Notes: a model not told the origin generated them from the letters alone. Shown: positions 1-10,377, counted from the stretch's first letter. The stretch is 64,000 bases of DNA from Escarpia spicata (GCA_963995525.1 OZ023209.1:32856199-32920198), one strand, 5' to 3'. A program made the numbers and translations.

Positions 1-90
1 CTTCATCTCCTGGAACGCAACGCTATTGCCCTCTGTAAATAGAGTTGCAGCGTGCGTGGTGTCCGTTATCGAGGCAATGACAAAGATATT
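1..90 (-). CDS. Possible CACHD1-like C-terminal exon, cut by the window edge
   Basis: The acceptor is tactgctttgacag|AAT. All 30 codons to the window edge are open in phase 0, starting 'NIFVIASITDTTHAATLFTE' and ending 'FQEMK'. No hydrophobic helix is present, so it would be cytoplasmic. It does not join the phase-1 end of the exon at 2417 directly, so at least one exon, probably encoding the membrane helix, is missing between them. The assignment is by position, frame and splice site only. Confidence 0.45.
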
Positions 91-419
91 CTGTCAAAGC
101 AGTAATATCACTAAGATATTCCAGTAACCCCGGATGCTCTTTAGCAGTATTCAGAGCGCATAGGGTAACAAGCTTTTATTTGGTTGACCAGTCAACTGGT
201 TCATCAGCAGATGCCCACTCCAGATGGCTGAGGGTGGACATAGGACGTGAAGAGGCTGTCATGTGCACAAGAACACATCAGTTAATTAATACAATATTTT
301 GACTCAAAATTGAGTTTGTGACCCTCAAAATTACATTCAAATTCAAAATTGAGGGTGGCATCCACCACCATCTATTTTCTCACACCCATGGGTGATGCAA
401 AAATGCCGTAGCAGAATAA

Positions 420-1330
420 CATCACCTACAATCTGCGGAATGGCACAATTTCAAAAATGCATGTATGTTTTGATGGTGACCTTGTTCAACCTTCACTCCA
501 CAGTTAGACCACCCCTTTACAATTTCGTGCCAATAATTTTTACGGGGATACAATACGCATAGGTTTATAACATGGCCCATTGTAGGTAGACAAAGTAGAT
601 AATTATTGCAAACATTGTAATTGTACAATGTTTGTGGAATGGTGCAATTTTGAACATTCATCATGACCTTGCTTGACCTTCACTTCATACTGACTGCACC
701 ACTTGATAGCTCCTCGTGGTATCCTGTATTTAAGGGGAGACAGTAGGCAAAATGTATATCACATGGTCATGAGTAAGTATGTAACGTAGATAGGCTATAA
801 GCCACCATCGTTACAGTATAACGTTTGCGGGATGGTGCAATTTCGAACATTTATCGCTTGACGGTGACACTGTTTGGTCGCCGCTCAACACAAACTCCAT
901 CAACTGAAACCTCCAAGTGATATATAATTTTGATGGGAAGAAATGTTTCTTTCGCGGCGTATGTAATATGCCCATATAAATGAAGTCGATACAGAGTTAT
1001 TATAATCTAATAACGTTGGCGGTATTGCAAAAGTTCGGATATTCGTCATTTCATGGTGACCTTGTTTGACCTTAGCTCCACACTTACTATACAGTGTAAC
1101 AGCTCCATATCGTATCCGGTTTTGACCAGGAGACAATGGTCTTTCCAAATTTTTATGGGATTGCTATTTTATTATTAACAAAAGTAGATATGTATGCAAC
1201 CATTGTAATTATAATACGTTTGCGGAAGCGGACAATTTCGAAATACTATCATTTGACGGTGACCTTGTTTGCCCTTGCAGTCACGTTAATTCTATGATAG
1301 GCCTCGGTGTGATGGGGATATCTAGGGTAT
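420..1330 (+). repeat. Tandem repeat, about 195-bp unit, 5 divergent copies
   Basis: The phrase TGCGGAATGGTGCAATTTC recurs in degenerate form at about 433, 632, 827, 1017 and 1212, so the spacing is 190-199 bp. Each copy also carries 'ggtgaccttgtttgacctt', 'tcctcgtggtatcc' and a 'catggccca' element. Copies differ by many substitutions, so the array is old. It sits in the last visible intron. Confidence 0.75.
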
Positions 1331-2416
1331 ATAATTTGGGTTTTTGTTTGGGGAGGGGGGCATTTAAGTCTGTCCATTAAGTAGTGCCTATTGCTCGCCT
1401 ATTGAGGAGATATAAACGAATATCATGAAGTTATATTGGTCAGAGCTAATTTGCATATTCATGCGACATATATGCATACTATGATTTGTTCACTGACAAA
1501 ATCATACCCAGATACCCTGAAAACATGCGTTTGGACACATCATTTTGATTGTTTGGATGTTTACAATTCGAGATATTCAGAAAAGTAGTATATATTTAAA
1601 GCCGATAACTAATTTGCATATTAATGAGTTTATACAAAAACGCTCAAGGGTGCCTGAGTGGCACCCGTCGGATTATTGACCTAGAATGTTAGAAGGTCAC
1701 AAAAATGATACAAGAAAACATCGTGCGGACCCTACTGCACGGTCCACCTTCAAAAGGGCGTTTGACTGCCGGACTATAACAAAGGATTCCCAGAAAGATT
1801 TAGCCGTGTATTATATGTGAGAATATTTGCACGGCTGTGCGCATATGTTTCCTGATGGCACAACGCAGTAATATTAATTTTATGTAGTCAAACGATGGGT
1901 TCGAATCCTGCAGGATGGCAAGGAAGAAGGGAGGGTGGGATAACAAATCAAAAGGTCACATTACTTAAAAACAACTTCAGGGATAATGAAAAAGGAAATG
2001 TAAATATATTAAAATATAAAAACAATTACGGTAACTGTCGGTGGTCATAACCATGGCGGTAACACTGTGTCACTTCTACCTTAATGGCTTAGTATTTCAA
2101 ATGTCAGGTAGCAATGTGTGTTCTGGGTGAACTAAGACTATGTGGGGTGACAACATTAAAAGCTCAAAGACGGCAGCAACATCATTCGAAGAACGGTCCT
2201 CTTGACGGTGATTCTGACGTCATGCTAATGGGTGCTTAATTCAACTAAGCACATTCATATAATCATTATTGTTTTCTTATTCTATGAAGCATTCTTTATC
2301 GGTTAACTCATAAACTAGTGCTTTGTTTTAATGGTTAAATATTATTTGAGTTTATGCCGACTACGTTTGTCTAAGACAGTACGTACCGTGGAGTAGGCCA
2401 TAGTGTCCCACCATAC
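1331..2416. other. Intronic DNA with no recognised gene
   Basis: AT-rich intron between exon 2417-2520 and the 195-bp array. A tRNA B-box-like string (GGGTTCGAATCC) occurs at about 1899 with no matching A box, perhaps a SINE remnant. The missing transmembrane exon should lie here or below 420, but I could not see a convincing hydrophobic, in-phase segment. Confidence 0.5.
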
Positions 2417-2520
2417 CAAAGTGACAAACAATCTCCACAGCACAGAATGAGTTATCCCCCAAATCCATGCCATACTCGTCAACGGAACACCAGCGACAGC
2501 CCGACAGCTGATGGCACTGC
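2417..2520 (-). CDS. CACHD1: CACHD1-like exon: cysteine-rich segment 2 (PSI-like)
   Basis: The acceptor is acgtgtgtgacag|G and the donor is TTTG|GTATGG. Phase 2 to 1, 104 nt. It encodes 'QCHQLSGCRWCSVDEYG' then 'NSFCAVEIVCHFG'. The spacing C-C-x2-C-...-C-...-C resembles the PSI-like C..C.WC motif just before the transmembrane helix in CACHD1-type proteins. A SINE copy lies about 100 bp upstream of the acceptor. The transmembrane exon that should follow was not found. Confidence 0.74.
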
Positions 2521-2614
2521 CTGTCACACACGTCAATATTGTATCAGCAACACAAACGTCAAACACAACAAGGGGAATATTATAGGTGAGGCACACAAAA
2601 AAGGTAAGTAATTT

Positions 2615-2935
2615 CTTATGCAGCGCAGTATTCAGTCCTCAGGGTTGCTCAAAGCACTTTATAGTTTACTCCCTGGCAGACCTGTCCAATTCAACGACAC
2701 CTCAACTTCTCTGAGAAGCATCCTGCCACGCTGCAATTAAAGCGCGAAGACTATTCATACACACATACCCAGTAGCTGTCTATAGACAGCTACTCATTCA
2801 TACAGCTGAGTGAACTGGAACAACGTAGAGTGAACGAACGTGCCCAAGGTTCGACACCGCAGCACATGATTCAATCGCGAGTCCTCTCTGTTGTGAGTCT
2901 GAATCTCTAGCGACTGCTCTACTGCGCTCCACGTC
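2615..2935 (-). mobile_element. tRNA-derived SINE copy 1
   Basis: About 300 bp similar to 63700-64000. On the minus strand a tRNA-like head has an A-box-like run near 2920 and a degenerate B box near 2875. A conserved body follows ('ctcagctgtatgaatgag', 'gcgcgaagactatt', 'ctccctggcagacctgt') and a tail with 'gctcaaagcacttta'. It lies in the intron upstream of exon 2417-2520. Confidence 0.7.
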
Positions 2936-3099
2936 AAACGTCAAGCATAACATGGGAAAACATTGTAGTAGAGGCAGACGATTCGAGTGAGCTATACCAA
3001 AAACACCCTCTTCCAATGTAACGACATCAATAGGTTAACAAAACTCACGCGAACAATGTACTATCGACAGTAAGACAAATGCAAGAGAAGTGTCTCAAG

Positions 3100-4190
3100 C
3101 AGAACGTGAGCCTCTAATCTGTCTTCATCGATCTGACTGAGGCGTTTGACACGGTGAACAGAGAAGCACTGACAGACAGTGCTCCTCCACAACCATGTAT
3201 CACCATTGACGACACGCAGCTGAAGAATGTGGACAGTTTTAAGTACATTGGTAGTACTATAGCAGGTGATGGATCCCTTGATAGATAAATCATAGCGATG
3301 ATTTAGAAAGCCAGCCAGGCACTTGGGAGGCTCCGGGTAAAAGTACTGCAGCATAGGTAACGACATCTGACTCTCCACCAAAATAAAATAACAATAATAA
3401 AGTAAAGGTCTATAATGCGGTTCTCCTCAACTCTCTCCTCTATGACTGTGGAACATAGGCTATGTATCGCAAGCACATCAAACAGCTACACAAGTTCCAT
3501 ACAAGTTCTCTTCGGTCCACAATGCGAATATGCTGGCAAGACAGGATTACTAATCGAGAAATCCTTGACAGAATCACTTACGACTAGCATCGGAGCCAAA
3601 ATCCTACGAACTCAGCTTCAACGGACCGATCATGTTATGCGCATGGCCAAGCAAGAATTCCAAAGCAACTGTTTTATGGGGAGCTGGCACACGGTATCCG
3701 TAGACAAGGACGCCCTAAGAACACGCTCAAGACGAATCTGAATTGGAACATCTTCAGCCTCGACAACTGGAGAAAGATGCTAGTGACAGGGCTAATTGAC
3801 GCGCTTTGTCCATGGGAACAACAGCAAGGGTTGAGGATGATTGTCGCCAACGACTCGAAGTAGCACGCATGAAGCGTCACGGAGGGAGAGCGGCATCACT
3901 CCTTTCTTAGTCTACTGGTTCCATGTCCTATCTGCAACCGCCTGTGGGCATCGGACTATGGACTGCGGAGCCACATTGAATGCACAGCGCAATGTCTTCC
4001 TCAGCCGACGAGAGACTACCAAGTTTAAGACAGACACTTATGATGATATGAAGAAACACCTAGACATGAAAGCAGTATACTACTATCTGAGACAGGTATA
4101 TAGAATGAGTGAGAAAATACCAAAAACGAACGAGAAAGGAAAACAGAAGTGGGAAGAAGAAGAAGAGGAAGACCATCATTAAGTGAGACG
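3100..4190 (+). mobile_element. Decayed non-LTR retrotransposon, C-terminal RT part and zinc finger (RTE/jockey-like)
   Basis: Plus-strand pieces read 'FIDLTEAFDTVNREAL' (RT, about 3127), 'TIDDTQLKNVDSFKYIGSTI' (about 3210), and a C-terminal 'VPCPICNRLWASDYGLRSHI' zinc finger near 3920. These are the usual landmarks of the widespread endonuclease-RT family whose protein ends in a C2H2-like finger. The frame is broken several times (for example a stop at about 3907 just before the finger). The palm with the catalytic aspartates is deleted. A purine-rich 3' region follows to 4190. Confidence 0.7.
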
Positions 4191-4540
4191 GTGTGAAGAA
4201 ATATATAAAAAGGCGCGAGATGAACAGCCGAGAGCCGAGCAAACTCTAGAAGAATGATGGATAATTATCGTCGACATGGCATGACGTTCCGGGCATTGTA
4301 GCTCCCTACCCGCAGGGGATCGGGAATAAGACGAAGATAGGCGCATGGTTTTACTTACACAACGTTGTCGTGTTGTATACAGTCGAGTTGGTAGCATGGT
4401 GAGGACACCTCTCGCAAAGCTACCTCACGGTCATGCAACTGTTGCTGGTACTGGTTCTGAGGTATGAGCGGCGAACACAGCATACTATCGTCGCTGTTCG
4501 CAAAACAACAATATCGTGTCCATATACGCTCACAACAATG

Positions 4541-4674
4541 CGTGTGTGTGCGTTTGTGTGTGTGTGCGTGTGTGTATGCGCGTGCGCGTGCGCGTGTGTA
4601 TACGTATACATGCGTATATATATATATATATGTATATACACACATATATATATATATAAACAAACACACACAAG

Positions 4675-4712
<38 letters not shown>
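4541..4712. repeat. Compound TG/CG/TA/CA microsatellite
   Basis: Alternating purine-pyrimidine tract: (TG)n, GCGCGTGCGCGTGCGC, (TA)n, then (CA)n and (TA)n. The open frames on both strands here are low-complexity artefacts. Confidence 0.9.
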
Positions 4713-4713
<1 letters not shown>

Positions 4714-4717
4714 TGTC

Positions 4718-4892
4718 TAAAGCTACAGATCTGCGTGTGCTTCGGTAACAAATTGATCACTCTGTAAACACGACACGGTCACCTTCGTGAAATAAAGCTA
4801 TACCTATTATTACTTTATTTCACGAAGGTGACCGTGTCGTGTTTACAGAGTGATCAATTTGTCACCGAAGCACACATAGTTATGTAGCTTTA
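4718..4892. repeat. Near-perfect inverted repeat (80-bp arms, 15-bp loop)
   Basis: Left arm 4718-4797 and right arm 4813-4892 are reverse complements over about 80 bp, differing mainly in the outer 20 bp. The core 'gacacggtcaccttcgtgaa' is exact. The loop is about 15 bp. It would form a long hairpin and resembles a miniature foldback element. A CA/TA microsatellite abuts its left end. Confidence 0.9.
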
Positions 4893-5133
4893 TACAAAAT
4901 ATACAATTCCCAAAAATATTGTATAAATAAAAAAACAAAATATTAAATGAAAAATTATAAACAATTTACCAGTAAAATATCAACAATAATGCAGGCATAT
5001 TTATTTGAAAATGTTCACAAACGTGTCGTGTTATGAAATAATTGCGTGGCTCATAAAAGGTGCATTTCCAGCAGAAACCGTTACCAACAGCAATGTTGGC
5101 TTTGATTAAGACAACGTAGAGAGTATGGCGCAC

Positions 5134-5234
5134 CTCACAGTCAGGTTGCAGATTAGAGTTTTGGAATATTTGTAACACGGACATTCACATGACGTCTGTG
5201 GTTCCTTCAGACACAACGGTGGGGTCCTAGAGTT
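5134..5234 (-). CDS. CACHD1: CACHD1-like exon: cysteine-rich segment 1
   Basis: The acceptor is gcgttgttccag|AAC and the donor GTGAG|GTGCGC. Phase 0 to 2, 101 nt. It encodes 'PPLCLKEPQTSCECPCYKY' then 'LICNLTV', a dense cysteine cluster like the family's extracellular C-x-C-P-C region. A better-looking donor four bases earlier (ACT|GTGAGG) would end in phase 0 and would not join the next exon, so the GTGCGC site is preferred on phase. Confidence 0.74.
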
Positions 5235-5467
5235 CTGGAACAACGCACACAATGATACTTCATGCAAATACATCAGTACATATGACGTCAACACATTTAT
5301 GAAATTCACACCTATCCCACTCATGTACATGTGAACAAAAGAAGTAGAAATCAACATCTGAGAGACAGATCCATCATATTGAGGTGCGATGTAAGAACAT
5401 ATTTGAAGCAAGCGCACACTGATATCTAAGGCATTTCCAAAATGATATATGAGACAAATACAAATAG

Positions 5468-5836
5468 TCCATCCCCTCCTGCCGTCTCCTTGTCTCCTTT
5501 TCTCTTTCCTCTCTACTTCTCTCCTTGTCCCCATCCCCCCTCTATCATTGTCTCCGTCCCTCCCTCATTCATCCCTCCCTCTTTTCCTTCCTGCCTCCTT
5601 CCTCCTTCCTCCATCCTCCCTCCCTTATCTCCGAACGTCCTTCTCTCATTCCTTCCCTCTCTCTGTTCCTTCCCCTCTCTCTCTCCCTCCCTTTCTCACA
5701 CTTTTTTTCTCCCTTCTGGCTCCCTCCTTCTTTCCGTGTCTCCATCCTTTCCTCATTACCTTCCTTCCTCTCTCCCGCCCTTACTCCCTTCCTCCCAGCC
5801 TCTCCCCCTCATTCCTTCCCCCTTCCCTCCCTCTGG
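5468..5836 (+). repeat. Polypyrimidine tract, about 370 bp
   Basis: Almost uninterrupted C/T with units such as CCCTC, CCTTC and TCTC. It lies in the 637-bp intron between exons 5872-6009 and 5134-5234. On the transcribed (minus) sense it is G/A-rich. Three overlapping Pro/Ser/Leu-rich open frames are composition artefacts. Confidence 0.9.
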
Positions 5837-5871
5837 ACGTACCCATACTTACACCACCCTGTCGGACTTAC

Positions 5872-6009
5872 CCAGTTGGAGCAAATGCAATCGCCAGACC
5901 CAGACGACATACTAGTAGGCCGGACGAGGATGAATACGTTGGTGTCCTCGATGGGGAAGATCTCAAAGCCGGCCTTGTTATCCAGAACATGACAAAGGTT
6001 CTTCTTTAT
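5872..6009 (-). CDS. CACHD1: CACHD1-like exon: extracellular, pre-cysteine-rich
   Basis: The acceptor is gttttcag|ATA and the donor is AACTGG|GTAAGT. Phase 0 to 0, 46 codons. It reads 'IKKNLCHVLDNKAGFEIFPI', then 'EDTNVFILVRPTS' and 'GDCICSNW'. 'TNVFILV' matches the alpha2-delta 'TNLIFIMVE' strand that precedes a C-P-C motif. A second GTAAGT lies 18 bp further downstream (donor at 5853) and could be used in another isoform, changing the phase. A 370-bp purine-rich (transcribed strand sense) tract begins about 35 bp after the exon. Confidence 0.86.
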
Positions 6010-6122
6010 CTGAAAACTTCAACGATCTAGACATTGTTCGCATACCCTGTTCGCATACCCTTTGGTTACTTCGTCCCATCAAAACATTCCCAAGAAGAAA
6101 TTGCAGTGTCACTTTAGCTTAC

Positions 6123-6218
6123 CTGATATGATACCAACTCCGTCAACAAATTGGGATGGAAGCAAGATGTCTTTGTCATTATACGCTGGGCTATCAATGT
6201 TGCTGCTAGCTTCGGTTC
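6123..6218 (-). CDS. CACHD1: CACHD1-like exon following the last Cache strand
   Basis: The acceptor is cttattgtgtag|GAA and the donor is TATCAG|GTAAGC. Phase 0 to 0, exactly 32 codons. It encodes 'EPKLAATLIAQRIMTKTSC' then 'HPNLLTELVSYQ'. The alpha2-delta equivalent is '[28 protein letters not shown]'. An in-frame stop lies directly before the acceptor, so no longer exon is possible in this frame. Confidence 0.84.
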
Positions 6219-6600
6219 CTACACAATAAGGCCGGCGTCATAACATTTACTGTTGGAAAACTGGTTACTGACGTTTTCGGCAGATTTTTGTTATTGTTTA
6301 ATATTACACGTTGATGATATATACTAAAGAGTTTATCTTGTGACATTATGTTGTTTATGTATTTATTTCCAATGCATTGATGAATACATAATTTTAATGA
6401 AACCTGGTCTTGTCGGCCATCAGTCATATTCTCAGTTTCATACATTTCTCACCTCAATAATGCCATGGCAACCAAGTTTTATTTTGTATGAAATCTCATG
6501 TATTCATAACCCATAGGAAGAATCAGAGGCCAACCAACCTCATTTGTACAAAAAAACAACCAGTATTATAACCTTAATTTGCGTTATCCTACACGCTAAC

Positions 6601-6735
6601 ATGCATGCACGTTGTCATACACGAGAGCACTCATGCGTACACAGACGCATGCACGCACGCACGCACGCACGCATGCACGGACATATACACACACATTCAC
6701 CACATACGTAAGCACACACACACGCACACACAAAG
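6601..6735. repeat. Imperfect CA/CGCA microsatellite
   Basis: Runs of (ACGC)n and (CACA)n in the intron between exons 6792 and 6123. No coding potential is supported. Confidence 0.85.
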
Positions 6736-6791
6736 TACACAGTACACATTCATCAACACAAGGTATGACATGATACGTGCAAACACTTAAC

Positions 6792-6902
6792 TTTCTTGTG
6801 ATGTGCATGTACATGATGTCTGGTATTATATATTTTTTCCTCGGAGGGATCTCCATGTCAGGATGTGCAATGACATACCCTTCTCCGTCCACCAGGAAAC
6901 AC
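6792..6902 (-). CDS. CACHD1: CACHD1-like exon: final Cache strand (donor uncertain)
   Basis: The acceptor is atgtcaaacag|G. The exon starts in phase 2 and reads 'CFLVDGEGYVIAHPDMEIPP', then 'IMYMHITRK'. This is the most family-diagnostic peptide in the window ('FLL...GG.L..H.D'). The only reasonable GT near the expected end is AGAAA|GTTAAGT, which leaves phase 2. The next exon needs phase 0, so either one base is missing here, the donor is non-canonical, or the exon ends elsewhere. Confidence 0.83.
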
Positions 6903-7139
6903 CTGTTTGACATAATTAAATTGAACAATATTTGATAAAGGCAACAGAACATATCAAGACGGCATATCGAAAAAGAACTTAATTGCTTATTGACGGTTCA
7001 ACGTTTTACAGTTTGAATGGTGAATGCATGTTGCACTGCAGTAGAATATGTTTAAATATATTCACAGTCAGCAAATAATTTGTTCCTATCATTGATCGAT
7101 AAACAAAACAACAACTCATCTGCCTCAACCTAAAATAGA

Positions 7140-7350
7140 GACGGTAGGCTGGGTCATGTCTACAGGATGAACAGTGGCCAGCCAGCAAAAAACAAAGATA
7201 ACATGGAAACCAGAAGGAAACATAATTTAGACCGAGTACAGCGATGAATGAAGAACTATTTGACACGACGCACAGTGGCAAAGAAAGCCCAAGACAAAGG
7301 AATTTGACGCGAATGTTATGTGCCACACGGGAAGAAGAAGATAAGTAAGT
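7140..7350 (+). mobile_element. Fragment of an RTE-like retrotransposon C-terminus
   Basis: The plus strand reads 'RLGHVYRMNSGQPAKN', then after frame breaks a 'CATREEE'-like end at about 7320-7340, as in the C-terminal end of RTE-type ORFs. It is only about 200 bp and lacks the RT palm. It sits in the intron between exons 7627 and 6792. Confidence 0.5.
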
Positions 7351-7626
7351 AATTGGTGAAGATAACCTGTGAACAGGATTACTATCTTCATTGGCATTAT
7401 CAACATTGTTCATACGCATGGAGAGAAGGAGGCAGGGAAGGTGTGGGGAGGGAGGGATAGACAGAGGGGAGAAGGGGGATATGTAAACTGCAACAACAAC
7501 AAACGAAATGTGTAAAGACGAAAACGAAGACATGGCAAACAAAACGACAACATGACAATAAGAGCAGCATGGGATAAGACGATGGAACAAGAGCAGAGAG
7601 ATTCCGTGCGGGACAGATGTACTCAC

Positions 7627-7734
7627 GTGTAGTCTCCTCTACGACATTTGGAGTAAGTGTTCAATAAATCGGAGTACATGCGTGCAAACGGAACGACAGC
7701 AGCCAGCACGCCAAAGAAATGCGTATTTCCATCC
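7627..7734 (-). CDS. CACHD1: CACHD1-like exon: second Cache-like region
   Basis: The acceptor is ttgcctgtcag|G and the donor is TACAC|GTGAGT. Phase 2 to 2, 108 nt. It encodes 'DGNTHFFGVLAAVVPFARMY', a Cache 'GV.A..V' strand, then 'SKCRRGDY(T)'. The cysteine pairs in position with the alpha2-delta 'DPCAGPVCDC' region before the 'FLL...' strand. Confidence 0.88.
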
Positions 7735-8178
7735 CTGACAGGCAAGTGGACACTTCATAAACTATGTCAATCGATGTAAATTTAGCTATAATTATCATAG
7801 TTTAATAAAATAATGTTAAAATTATCCGCGCACGTTCGAATTACCATCTGCACGTACGAATATCCGTATGATGCGGCCATCGCTATAAAAAGGCCGTATA
7901 ATTAAGATTGGCACTCGACCATTTACATACAATCAACGTTGTGCCATTATATAAAGTATCGACCGCTAAAACATTCGTGATCAGAGAGGCGGCCGGATTT
8001 GGAGCCATTGTAAACAAAATTAACCAAATAAATTGTAATGCATTGATAAATCATGTCTCATACATTGGCCCATGATAAGCAATGCGTACCTACAAGTCAG
8101 TAGTCGAATGATATAATTATCATCATTCAAGCCACTGTGCCAATATTGCATAGTTAATAATGAACGATGCCTACTTAC

Positions 8179-8295
8179 CTGCTGACAATGGTGAGAGCGC
8201 GGCTGATAGTGACGACTATTGTCGATACCCCAAATACATCAATATGGGGCGGAGAGACGATGGTCGTGTTTGGCTCTGCCTTGGCTTGCAAATAC
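8179..8295 (-). CDS. CACHD1: CACHD1-like exon: second Cache-like region
   Basis: The acceptor is tctgcttcag|G and the donor is CAGCAG|GTAAGT, both close to consensus. Phase 2 to 2, 117 nt. It encodes 'YLQAKAEPNTTIVSPPHIDV' then 'VSTIVVTISRAL', equivalent to the alpha2-delta stretch around 'FTAPYF...GIMVSKAV'. A possible N-glycosylation site (NTT) is present. Confidence 0.88.
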
Positions 8296-8480
8296 CTGAA
8301 GCAGATGCGACTGTTTCTCAGGCTGTTCACCGATAATTCTTTCTTGTTATTGATATTTTAAGATACCATTTGTGTATGTAAATTATTTAGTGAAACAAAC
8401 CTTTGCAATGTTGCACTGATCAATAATATATTATTGTTTGTTCTTGATATTTGCCACGATGACGGACACTATACAGTGTC

Positions 8481-8550
8481 TGCGTGCGTGTGTGTGTGTG
8501 TGTGTGTGTGGGTGCGTGAGTGCGCGCGTGTGTGCGTGCGTTGCGTGTGT
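8481..8550. repeat. TG/CG microsatellite
   Basis: (TG)n with GCGCG interruptions in the intron between exons 9402 and 8179. The rest of 8296-9401 is AT-rich intron with nothing recognised. Confidence 0.85.
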
Positions 8551-9401
8551 GGCTAAACGGTTTCTGACAAACTGCAAGAAAGTGTCTCTTTAGAATTTGA
8601 CATGCTCTGGAAACCACACAAATGACCGTACAGCCACGTTTTGAAGTGCTGGCGAAATGCAGTCGAATTATCTTATTATGTTATTAGCATTCTCATTGTA
8701 CTTTAATGATGGTCCAATAGTTTTTGAGATATAATCTCCCAAAGATGTGGTGTACCACGAAAAGGCGTGTCTTTTGTGATTTTCGATTTCTTACAAAACT
8801 GATTTGAGCTATTATCCACGGTTTTAGAACCTATTTGAGTCTGTATTTCAAGCAATACATGAAACACATCAAGAGCCATATTCTTGACTTGATGTTCTTG
8901 TTATACAGGTTATAATTATAGGAAAGCATTTATTTCTAGACTACTTCGAACCAAATAATCATCAGACTTGTTTGAAATCACATAAATGTTGTGACCGTAT
9001 TAAGGAATGTTTATTACGACATCCTGTTTCTCCTATGCTATACATTACTCACCTTATTTGTAACCGGTGTCAGTTAGATTATACTACAAGAAGACATATA
9101 ATACAACATTTCCCGCAACTTTATTGTTATTTATGCCCATTGGACCAGCTGTATGACAGAACACTGCAATGTTTATTACGACATCGCCGTTTATTATGAT
9201 ATCTGGACCTTGTAGAAGTCTCGTTTATGTGGTAATGTCAAGGTACATTTGTATACATCTATATGCACATATTTACCATAGTAGCTGTGATTAACTCTAC
9301 TTTCTTCAAGTAGGGGTATATGCATTTTGAACAAACGACACCAGCAACACCAACAATGTATCATTATCACTATGAAGTGCCATACATCTCTACATACTAA
9401 C

Positions 9402-9580
9402 CATTTATGCCTGCTTGGTGTGAATACGTCTGTACGCCCAGAGATTCCGGGGTACCATCGCATCACCCCATTCCTGGTGGCGATGAATCGCCAGATAACA
9501 TCGACCGGCCACGCGCGTTTAGCCTCAACCCACGACTGGTCCAACTGCGTCGTTAACAACAGTGCCTCCTTTACGTTGTC
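9402..9580 (-). CDS. CACHD1: CACHD1-like exon: second Cache-like region, start
   Basis: The acceptor is cgttcacag|GAC and the donor is AAATG|GTTAGT. Phase 0 to 2, 179 nt. It encodes 'ALLLTTQLDQSWVEAKR' followed by 'VIWRFIATRNGVMRWYPG'. The 'FIATRNGVMRWYPG' part matches the alpha2-delta 'RFVVTDGGITRVYPKEAG' strand in type and place. The phase-2 end completes a Trp codon with the next exon. Confidence 0.86.
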
Positions 9581-10377
9581 CTGTGAACGATTCACGTTAT
9601 AATTGACGTATTTGAAGAAAAAACTATATCTAGACACACAAATTACTCCAGGTAACGCAGTTATTAAGATATGGGAAAATTGATTTTGGTGGCCATTTTT
9701 GAAAATCCAAAATGGCCGCCTTTCGTGCTCACGTACAAATGCAAACATTGGTTTTCGGATTCCTCATGCCATGACGTTTTCCAAAAAATTATTGGTTTGC
9801 TAATCTGCACAGAAAAAAACAGCGAAGATATATATATCGTGACATAATGAACCTGACTAGAAATGCACTCTGGACAGTTACACATACATCCTATGTTTTT
9901 ACTGATCCAACATCAACCAAAATTGTAAGAATCATAGAACAGTTGAGCACACCGATTTCGATGGAACCGAAATCCATCCAGAGATCTGCGATTGCAAAAT
10001 GCATACTATGTTAAGACATTCTACAACTGTCTCTTTCTGTTATCCTGTCATAGGTATAACATGAAGGTATGTTCCCGAATCTACCCGTCACGCTATACAA
10101 TCAGATCACGATTGCGGCCAGATGTGAACACGTTGATTATTGTTATGTTGGTGCTAGTCAGTTAATGTTACTTATCTGCAAGCGTCTGCGGGACAAGAAA
10201 TTAAAAGATCGCCTCAGTGACTTCACCTTCCTCGACATAAAGAGGGCGACTGTAGACAAATTCATTAAGCCACTGAGACAAAACAAAGGTTCTGAAAACA
10301 GCTTGCCAACATTTTATTAGGATAATAATGGTTTAGTTGGATGAATATACAGTTGCATTCTCCCAGAATATACCTAC

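Noticed and set aside
110..225. Minus-strand exon after ccctcag at about 222
   Set aside because: Open for only 26 codons without a fitting donor or hydrophobic helix.
1893..1915. tRNA gene (B-box GGGTTCGAATCC)
   Set aside because: No A box or cloverleaf around it.
1895..1925. Host exon after the strong acceptor ttccttgccatcctgcag
   Set aside because: In the needed phase a stop follows after six codons and the only donor would give a 14-bp exon.
5442..6030. Three long Pro/Ser/Leu-rich plus-strand frames
   Set aside because: They arise from the polypyrimidine tract; their downstream part is antisense to exon 5872-6009.
8972..9199. 75-codon plus-strand Cys/Leu frame
   Set aside because: Opposite strand to the host gene, no motif, and its ends share a chance repeat (tttattacgacatc).
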